NCBI GenBank assembly: GCA_015680685.1
Contig: MNCI01000141.1
Span: 120,699-146,606 of the forward strand
Length of the DNA: 25,908 nt
Source: Gnetum montanum
Lineage: Eukaryota; Streptophyta; Gnetopsida; Gnetales; Gnetaceae
Direction of reading: 5' to 3'
This document shows positions 18,650-25,908 of the stretch, one piece after another. The notes beneath the pieces are model-generated. The model was not told the origin of the DNA. It saw only the letters and a program-made list of their open reading frames with translations, and did no database searches. How positions within the stretch are numbered: position 1 is the first letter of the stretch; every line of letters begins with the position of its first letter. Made by a program: the position numbers and the translations under genes.

Positions 18650-19903
18650 AAGAGCTGCCACAAGAGTTAGGCCATTGTAAGAAACAACAGTTTCTTCATC
18701 AAGACAAACACTTCATGGAGATTAACGAACAACTTTACAACATGTGCACCAATGTCCTAGTTTGTTGGTGTGTTCCTAATGCTAACCAACTATGCATTTT
18801 CTAGGATGCTCATGAGGGTCCTTTTAGGGACCACTATGCAAGGAGACACATGATCATTAAATCTTGATGGTAGGGTACTATTGGCAAATAATCTTCAAGA
18901 ATTCCCACCAGTTCATCTACTCTTATGAACACTGTTAACAAGATGGTGGGATGATAACTGAAATGGAGAAACCTCAGCAGTGGATCCAACCACTAGAACA
19001 CTTCAACATTTAGGGCATAGACTTCATGGATCCCATCACACCCATGTCAAATGGAAAGGTGTACATAATAGTTGCTATTAACTATTATACAAAATTGATA
19101 GAAGTAATAACCATCACCGACTATACATCATCCACTACTACACAGTTTGTATAACAAAATGTTGTAAATAGGTTTGGAGTGCCACATCACTAATTTCTAA
19201 TAATGATACTCATTTTACAAGTGCTACCTTTTGAAAGCTCATGTAATGCTTAGAGGTTGAGCATAAATTAACATCCTACCACCCCTAAGCCAATGGTCAA
19301 GCAGAGGTTACCAATAAGGAGATCACAAAAATCTTAACGAGAACAGAAAATATAGAGTAGACTGGAGAACAAAACTTAATGATTCCTTGAGCATATCGCT
19401 TAACATGGAAGCTCCATATAGTATACTCTTCTTATGAGCTATTATATGGAAAATTACCAACTCTACTAATTCAATCGAAGCTCCACACACTTTCAACAGT
19501 GTGTGATCTTGAACTTGACATGAGCTAGGCACAAAAAAAGATATTGATCAACCTTAATGTGCTAGATGAGAAATGATTAGTGGCCCTATCCTTGAATGAA
19601 GTGCACAAAGCATTCAGTAAATAACACCATGACTTTAAGATAAGAAAAGTAAAATCTCAACTTAGAGACAAGGTTCTGTATTGGAACCCAACACATGTAC
19701 CTCAATGAGCTAAGTTTTATATTTTGTGAGAAGGATCCTACATCATTCATAAAACCTTTCCTTCTATGACCATGTTAATCTACAAAATTGAGAGCCCACA
19801 TAAGAAATATCTAGTCAACATGCAACAACTAAAACCTTTCCATAAGTATAAGCAAGCCAATGAAATCAATGCCTCATTAAATGGAAAACCACATTCAATC
19901 TTT
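18650..19903 (+). pseudogene. Integrase of the inner element, second catalytic Asp lost
   Basis: An HHCC-type relic (AHEGPFRDHYARRHMI, about 18808-18856) precedes the core. The core reads GIDFMDPITPMSNGKVYIIV (19014-19073; first Asp codon 19020-19022 present), then SNNDTHFTSATF, where the second catalytic Asp is Asn (codon 19199-19201, AAT), then YHP, stop, 'ANGQAEVTNKE' with the catalytic Glu kept (19304-19306). The C-terminal part reads LYWNPTHVP, 'GSYIIHKTFPSMTMLIYKIE' and VNMQQLKPFHKY, like the C-terminal domain of Athila/Tat integrases. Several stops and frameshifts are present. Confidence 0.87.
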
Positions 19904-20886
19904 TGAATCTCCTACTTTCAACTTACTCATGGAGTAGATGGCCATCCATGCTAACTATATAAGTGGCTCCTCAATTTTTCTACTTTATTGTTTCACACTT
20001 TCTTTGTTTTTATACCATTTTTGTTTTACACTTTGTCATTTTTCCAAATTTTCATTTGATAACATCATTCATATGTTTTATTTTTTTTTGAATATTTTAC
20101 AATTTCTTTTATATTTTTCCTTATTTTGGTGTGAATTTTTTCTTGTCTTCTAATAAAAGTGCTTTATTGCCAACAAGACTTAGTGGTGATGTAATTGGTT
20201 ACTAATGGTGGTTTGTAACTAATGTTTTTGATTGCCAATATCTAGTTTCTATTTTTAAATTTTGATGACCAATAACAAGAGAAGTTTCTTTTTAATGGAA
20301 TAGGCAGTGAGTCCACATCATCCACCCATCCACCAACTCTATGGTTTTTTGGTTTTGAAAATATGAGGTCCTTTTCTCATTGATAAAAATTTAACGAACG
20401 TATGACCTTGGTAGTTTTCAAACTTGGGAAAGATTCAAAGGATTGAAAAGGGTGTGACTTCAAGGAGATCCAATACTCTTTATCCCTCTCTCCTTGGTTG
20501 AGTGCATGTGTGTTTTCATGGATTTCTTACTATTCCATGTCAACCAATAATAGGAAGTTGAGTAAGTCTTTGCATGGTATGGTTCCCATCCAAAAATTCA
20601 TGAAAAACATAAAATGTTTCAAAAGAACCATGATGAGAATTCAAAGCATAACCCTTAGATAAAATAAATGGGCTACAAGCATTGGTTATGGGACTAGAAA
20701 GACATGTTACCCATGCCTGAACATCTCCTCTAAGGCCCCCTCTTAGTTCCTAAAAGTGATGACAACATAGCCAAATGTAACCACATCCTAGATTCCTAAA
20801 AGTGTAACTATTCCAAAAGATATGGTATCTCAAATATTTCAAAGATATACATTTAGTGCTAATCCTTGCTTATGTTGTGATTATAG
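19904..20886 (+). other. Spacer between pol and the extra ORF; candidate intron
   Basis: About 980 bp without a legible gene. A very T-rich block (19970-20150) yields a hydrophobic chance ORF. A donor-like GA|GTAAGT at 20562-20567 and a pyrimidine/AG acceptor ending gattatag at 20886 immediately before an ATG would define an intron of about 325 nt. Confidence 0.4.
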
Positions 20887-23463
20887 ATGGAACCTAGACC
20901 GAAATGCCCATAGGAAGGAGGATCATCTCAACCAAGGAACAAATGATCAAGAGTTGAAAGGGAGCAGCTAGAAAAAGCCCAAGAGTAGGTAGTAGAAACT
21001 CATGCAATGGGACCTCTTCAAGAGGAGCCCAAAGTGGAATCTATCTGACAAATTCTAGAGGAAGTTGCCATAATAAAACAATCCAATCGAGATGAGGTGC
21101 CAGGTCCAGTACCAAGTCTTGAGGTCACATTAACTCAAACCTTCCTTGATCAAATCAAGACTCATGACATTTAATGTTCAATTCTCCAAGAATTGAACCT
21201 TGAATCATTCTTGGAGCATGCTTCACCAGAAGTCAATATGCAATTGCAAAACTCTCTCATGTGACCATTCATAACTTCCAATGGTGAGGCCCAGTGGAGT
21301 ATGTATATTTCAAGATAGTAGCCTATCACCTTAATCTCATGGTGAGGCCCAGTAAGGTAACTACCTTTTCCGCCCATGTGTCTATCGCTCTAATTAAAAA
21401 ATTCCCTATGAACCTTCCATAGTTGATCTATTTAGAGATAGAGAAGTGATTTAAGGAAAATGAACATGGAAGAAAGGCCTTGCACTTTCCCTGCCTCACT
21501 AAAAAATTATGCAAAGGATAGGAAGATTTCGCTATGCCAAAAATACAATCTGGCATACTCCTTCTACCTCTTGGGTAGAAAAGATGAAAGACAAGACCCT
21601 TACCACAACTAATGAAGAGAAGAAGCAACCACTACCTCCACCACCCACTCATAAAACAACATTGAAGTCTTGCACTACCCTTGAATGAATGCATAAGAGC
21701 CAAGAACAACTCCTATGTGAATAGGAGCAATGAGTAGGAATGAGTAGTCGTAGTCCATCTATGTATCACCTAGTAATGAGTCACCTCAAAAAAGTGGCTT
21801 AAACCATTAGCTAGATGGAGGGAGGTGGGCCAACCCTTTTAGCCCAAAGAACATAGCTACCCATGAGATCAAATCCTAGCACTCGAGAGGTAATTGTCTC
21901 TCTTTCATAATAATAACAATTCCTAGACATCTCTTGGAATGCCACTATTTTCTCAATGCATCTAGAGAAGGGCGAGAAGGCAACTTTCTTGGTGATGTAG
22001 CATCATGGATAGGACATAGTAGTAGAGGTGATTGCTGATAGAATTATCAAGGCATTAAATACACCTATGGTGTATGTACAAGACATTTCTACACTCCAAG
22101 ATGCTCAGACATCTATAGGAATAGTTAGTGAAAAATTAAGTGTGTCCTAACATGAAGAGTTGCTAGACTAACTAGTAGGAATTGGGCAAATAATTCTATA
22201 TTTCTTTGATCTTCTATATACAATCATTGCAACCCAGTTAGAGCTATTGGTAGTAAGAGGCAAATGCATTATTATGAAAGGAGAACATGATAAATTCTAG
22301 GCTTAAAACCAATGCCTAGCTATAGAGGTTGCTAAATTAGAAGCCTGCCTTACTAATCCAACACTTTTTAGCTCTGCATCAACCCATGATGAATCTTTTC
22401 AACAACTTCAAGAAAAGATCAAGAAGGTTGAGGATGCAAAGGAGATAATGATTTTTTATCAATCCTTGGCTGATGCCACCATGCACAATATCCAAAAGGC
22501 CTTGGATCAAACTCCTTAAGAGAATGTCATCCTAACTACAAAGAATCACTACCTAGGGAATGTTGATGTGCAAAAGTAGCAAATGTAAGATCTTATCCAT
22601 CAACAACATGAGCATCTAGCCAAAGTAAACACAAAACTAAGGAGATTGGTAGCCAAGAAAAGAAATCTCTCCATGGTGAAAGTTCGAGCCTTTCACTAGA
22701 AATCTACAATAGTGGTAGCTACCTAGAAGAATAAGGCTCTTAAATTTGAGAGAGTCAAAAATCACTACAAAGATCAAGCTGGTTTACAGAAAGATATCAA
22801 TGAAAAGCATATTTAGGTGGTGAAAGAAAAAGTTAATGAGACCCTCAGTAGCTCAAGAAAGGAGGAGATGTCTAGCAACCTATCTTTGATAGGCTCAATA
22901 ACTACAACAAAGCAAAGATTTACATGAAGGAGCTACAAATCAAAGAGATGATAGAGTACATGGAGCTTACCAATCTTCTTTATGCAAATCTAGCAATGTA
23001 GACTATCAGAGAGCCATAGTCCAAATTAGAGAAACATGTGGACAATTCATACTTGTTGTATGAAGCTAAGTTCTAGCATCATGAAGACATGAAATAGAAG
23101 CTTGAGATGGTAAATATAGAACTTGATGTTCTCAAGTAGTGCTTCACTAATCAATGGTCTATAGTTAAGAACCTAGCCAAGAGACTAAGTGACTATCAGG
23201 AGCTACATAATGTATTAAAGGCATTCGATGTTAAACATAAAATATTTGCTACCTGGTTCATCAACGTGAAGGAGTTATTCCTTAGAGTGTCCTATCCTTG
23301 GGATGTTTTCACACTAGCCCACATTCGTGATGTGATGTAGATCATGAACGACCCTAGGAGTAAGGAGAAGAAGATAAAGACATAGTTGAACACCATTAGT
23401 CTTCTACCAAAATTTGTAGCTATTACTAGACAACCACAACCACTAGCCACTACGTGGTCCTGA
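20887..23463 (+). pseudogene. Extra 3' ORF of the inner element: polar N-terminus, transposon-protein-like domain, long coiled coil
   Basis: ATG 20887 starts one frame legible to about 21280 through stops (SRVEREQLEKAQE; 'EVTLTQTFLDQIKTHD'; 'ELNLESFLEHASPEVNMQLQ'). A frameshift near 21290 leads to 'VTTFSAHVSIALIKKFPMNL', FKENEHGRKALHFPCLTKKL and MPKIQSGILLLPLG (21354-21570), which resembles the globular part of the 'putative plant transposon protein' family. From about 22100 to 23460 the protein is strongly alpha-helical: 'SFQQLQEKIKKVEDAKEIMI', 'KVNTKLRRLVAKKRNLSMVK', EMIEYMELTNLLYANLAM, 'FDVKHKIFATWFINVKELFL'. I see no membrane anchor or signal peptide, so an envelope-like role is not supported. 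Its position matches the third ORF of Athila/Tat elements. Function is unknown. Confidence 0.6.
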
Positions 23464-23760
23464 AGTTACAGAAGGCTCTTCAAAGCCTCAGGAACCTCCA
23501 CGACCTAGGACCATTTGAATTTGTTCCATATCTTCACACCAATAGAGGAATTTTATTTGTAATTTTTCTCTTGGTGTTCAATTTTGTTGTTCTAAACACC
23601 AAAATTTTGCAATTATTATAGTTTTGTACATTCAGGCGCTTAGTATTTGTGGATGTTAATAGTTAGCCAATAATCCCATACATTCCCAAAAGTTTTTAAG
23701 AAACTTGTTCCTCCTTTTTTTCACTTGAGGATAATTTTTCATTCAATCATGAAGGTATAA
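23464..23760 (+). other. 3' untranslated stretch with polypurine-like tract
   Basis: No coding signal. 'cacttgaggata' (23722-23733) recalls the TTGAGGACAA motif common just before the 3' LTR of plant gypsy elements. The bases gaaggtataa (23751-23760) right before the LTR start TGAGTCAC are a plausible decayed polypurine tract. Confidence 0.45.
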
Positions 23761-24629
23761 TGAGTCACATTTTCTTAAGTCTCATTAACATGGCCCTGTC
23801 GATGTGGGATTTCATGCATTGACATGGCCTCATTGATGTAGTGTCTATTTTTAACTATAAATACATGATTACCCACAATGTTTATGGCATCTTTTTTCAT
23901 AGTTGTAGCAAAGCTATTTCAATTTTATCATTTGGAAGCTAGAATATTTTTTCAAGCGCTTGCAATAGGAGTCAAAGAGTGCACAAATCTTTATTCAAAC
24001 ACTATTATACCTGAGCACAATCGTGTGCACGGTAATAAAGATGAGCTTTCTAATAAACCTTGCAACACTTTGAAATAGATTAATTATTTATTTATGCATT
24101 TAATTTTTTATGCAATTTCCTTTAATGCTTTGAGAAATTAAGCTAAATTAAGGCAAGTTAAGCTAGATTAAATAAGTGATTAATTAAGCACATGAGTGCG
24201 GCCACTTTGAACATACACTTGACACTTGGTAATCCTAGTAACACTTAATGTTTGATAACACACTAGTGTTAAATGTGTTCAAGATGTGTACAACAAGTGG
24301 GAATGAATGCTTATGTTAGGATTAGTTAGGTGTAGCTAGTTAGATTAAATTAGCAATTTAATTATATTATTTTATTCATTATTCTTTATCCTTAGGTGAC
24401 TTAAAACAAAAAACATAGAAATGATAAAAAAAACATATGCCTCGATTGCACTTAACCATACCTTTGCATTTCACAAGTGTAATTGGGAAGATAATGATTG
24501 CAACGATTAGTTTCACTTCCTAGAGACTAGTATGCTTAAAAAGCTATAAGTCCATGAAATTTGATCGAATTGCATGTGAACACTTAGTGATTCATATGGT
24601 TGGGCATAGGGTCTACTCACCGCTCATCA
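23761..24629 (+). repeat. Right LTR of the inner element (full length)
   Basis: It starts TGAGTCACATTT and ends gctcatca, about 869 bp. The last 405 bp pair with the left LTR at 13309-13711. A TATA box lies near the 5' end. The start was chosen as the first TG after the purine-like tract and is less certain than the end, where coding sequence of the older element resumes at the very next base. Confidence 0.7.
23856..23863 (+). promoter_or_regulatory. TATA box in the right LTR
   Basis: tataaata in the context taactataaatacatg is a strong plant TATA box, 95 bp into the LTR, consistent with a short U3. The matching region of the left LTR is deleted, so that copy has lost its promoter. Confidence 0.6.
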
Positions 24630-25130
24630 TCAAGTTACCACCAAATAAGAATTAAGGAAAAATACATTGAGAAACATACATTTAGAACTAGGCATGGATT
24701 ATATGAATTTGTAGTGATACCATTTGGATTAACTAACACACCTGCAACATTCATGACATTAATGAATAATATTGTTTAAGAATATCTTGATCAATTTTTT
24801 ATACTATTTATGATTCATATACTTATTTACTCTAAGTCAAGAGAAGAACATGTTAAACATTAAAAATTACAATGGAAGTCCTTAAGGAACATTATTTGAA
24901 AGAAAAATTAAGTAAATATGAACTCTTCAAAGAAAATGTTTCCTAATTGAGCCATATAGTATCTAAAAAAGGATTACAAGTAGACCCAACAAATGTTAGT
25001 GTAGTACAAGATTGGCCAAGACTAAAAGATGCTATAGTGGTTCACAATTTCGTGGGCTTAATAGGTTTTTATAGATGTTTTATTAAAGATTAGTCTACTT
25101 TGATAGCTCCCTTGACTAACCTTTTATAGG
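24630..25130 (+). pseudogene. Reverse transcriptase of the older gypsy element, 5' part missing, catalytic box mutated
   Basis: The frame starts at the first base after the inner LTR with [20 protein letters not shown], i.e. exactly at the family's SGYHQIRI position, and continues with '[20 protein letters not shown]'. Instead of the expected F-x-D-D-I-L box the frame reads FMIHILIYSKSREEH (24810-24855), so both catalytic Asp residues are gone. The connection region follows: HIVSKKGLQVDPTN, VVQDWPRLKDA and VGLIGFYRCFIKD (24950-25092). The upstream RT blocks, with the first catalytic Asp, are missing from the window. Confidence 0.88.
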
Positions 25131-25600
25131 AAAAAAATTTGTTTAATTTTAATGAAAAATGTAGAGAAATTTTCCTGAAATTAAAGATGCTACTCACAAT
25201 ATCATCTATTCTGAAAATTCCAAATGAAGAAATACCATTCGAAGTCTCTACAAACACTTATGGAGTTAGAATCAGTACAATTCTTTCTAAAGAAGATAAA
25301 GTGGTATGTTTTGAATCTTGTAAGTTACAAGGAGCTAAGGTAAATTACTCAACCCATGATTTAGAATTATTGGTAATTTTTCATGCTTTGAAAGTTTAGA
25401 GACATTATGTTTGTGGAAAAATATTTGTGCTAAAAATAGATCATAAAAGTTTAGAATACTTGTAGAGACAACCTATTTTGAACACTTGACAATAATTATG
25501 GATAGAATTATTGGTCAAATATGATTTTGAAATTAAATATATTTCTAGAAAACAAAATGTAGTAGCCGATGATCTTAGTGGAATGTGAAGCTTGATCATT
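25131..25600 (+). pseudogene. RNase H of the older gypsy element, broken
   Basis: The open piece 25139-25399 reads 'NEEIPFEVSTNTYGVRISTI', LSKEDKVVCFESCKLQGAKV and 'NYSTHDLELLVIFHALKV'. The continuation has 'RHYVCGKIFVLKIDHKSLEY' and LVKYDFEIKYISRKQNVVAD. The first catalytic Asp, in the family's T-D-A-S box, is Asn (S-T-N-T). The Glu of DLELL and the Asp of KIDHKS are kept. A stop at 25397 and two or three more downstream break it. Confidence 0.9.
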
Positions 25601-25679
25601 GGTGTTGTGACAATCCCTATGGAAGAAGAAATTAAGAAATAAATAAAAGAAGATCCTAATTAATATTTCTTTTGAGCTT

Positions 25680-25908
25680 CATTATCAACTTGCCTCTAAT
25701 GGTCTATTGATAAAAGGACAAAGAGTATGCATACTAGAGGGAAGTTAGGGACTTGAATTATTATGTAAAGCCCATGAAGACTCAAACATGGGACATTCGA
25801 GTTATGTCAAAACTTATACAATGATATGAAATCCTATTTTTATCCTAGAATGAAGAATGATGTAGCCACATACAATAAAACCTACCCAACTTACCAAAGA
25901 ATAAAAGC
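25680..25908 (+). pseudogene. Integrase N-terminal zinc-finger region of the older gypsy element (continues past the window)
   Basis: 'LELLCKAHEDSNMGHSSYVK' with TYTMI (25748-25825) gives the two His ligands of the HHCC finger. After a one-base shift the frame reads YPRMKNDVATYNKTYPTYQR (25842-25901), where the family has two Cys (K-T-C-P-T-C-Q-R). Both are Tyr here, each a single TGC-to-TAC type change. The catalytic core lies beyond the window end. Confidence 0.82.

Larger units (their letters stand above)
13309..24629 (+). mobile_element. Athila/Tat-like Ty3/gypsy element with an extra 3' ORF, inserted into the older element
   Basis: Components in order: 5'-truncated left LTR, tRNA-Asp primer site, gag, protease, RT, RNase H, integrase, long spacer, extra ORF, polypurine-like tract, full right LTR. 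The Asp-tRNA PBS and the RT motifs (LNGYSDYNQI; PFGLCNTPATFQ; FMDN in place of FMDDF) point to the Athila/Tat group, in which a third ORF after pol is known. The total is about 11.3 kb. By eye the two LTR copies are roughly 85-90 % identical over 400 bp, so the insertion is old. Every ORF is broken. Confidence 0.85.
24630..25908 (+). mobile_element. Right part of the older, interrupted Ty3/gypsy element
   Basis: RT, RNase H and the integrase finger follow in one orientation that matches gag and protease at 11561-13308. The first base after the inner LTR is in the RT frame, which places the insertion point precisely inside the older RT gene. Confidence 0.85.

Noticed and set aside
19938-20153. 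Hydrophobic Leu/Phe-rich ORF as a membrane (envelope-like) protein
   Set aside because: It is a T-rich tract translated in one frame; T-rich sequence gives Phe/Leu automatically and no other feature supports a gene.
1-25908. CRISPR arrays, bacterial operons, plastid or mitochondrial genes
   Set aside because: Nothing of this kind was seen; the tandem arrays lack regular unique spacers and the genes present are plant LTR-retroelement genes.

Overview
The window looks like repeat-dominated chromatin of a large seed-plant genome, plausibly a gymnosperm. It is AT-rich, has GT-AG introns, and is packed with old, nested LTR retrotransposons in which every reading frame is broken. I see no intact host gene, and no bacterial, plastid or mitochondrial gene. 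The conifer-like guess rests on style (very old, decayed, unpurged elements) and is not proven by any marker.

Layout. (1) 1-200: the 3' end of an LTR related to the LTRs at 13309-13711 and 23761-24629. (2) 201-5705, minus strand: a Ty1/copia-type element with 5' LTR (4863-5705), initiator-Met-tRNA primer site (4849-4860), gag (about 3190-4807), a candidate leader intron, a second ORF resembling the 'putative plant transposon protein' family (977-2597), polypurine tract and a partial 3' LTR (201-471). No protease, integrase, RT or RNase H was found, so it looks non-autonomous. (3) 5706-6433: AT-rich, nothing recognised. (4) 6434-6937: a Ty3/gypsy-style LTR plus primer site without a visible body. 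(5) 7095 to about 9600, minus strand: a decayed multi-exon gene of unknown family, visible mainly through matching splice sites and phases. (6) 9890-11100: a cluster of different short tandem arrays, including an exact-period 45-bp minisatellite of 11 units.

(7) 11106-13308 and 24630-25908: the two halves of an older Ty3/gypsy element (gag, protease // RT, RNase H, integrase zinc finger). Its probable LTR carries a fossil of the 5S rRNA internal promoter. (8) 13309-24629: an Athila/Tat-like Ty3/gypsy element inserted into it. It has LTRs, an Asp-tRNA primer site, gag, protease, RT, RNase H, integrase and a long extra 3' ORF with coiled coil. The left junction has lost the 5' half of the LTR and part of the host element.

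Decay is strikingly uniform. Most in-frame stops stand where CAA, CAG or CGA codons would have become TAA, TAG or TGA, and several catalytic Asp or zinc-binding Cys residues are lost by single G-to-A changes. This is the pattern expected from long-term cytosine methylation. Three single N bases at 5647, 11935 and 12253 each sit between two near-identical 53-77 bp copies and look like faulty contig joins rather than biology.
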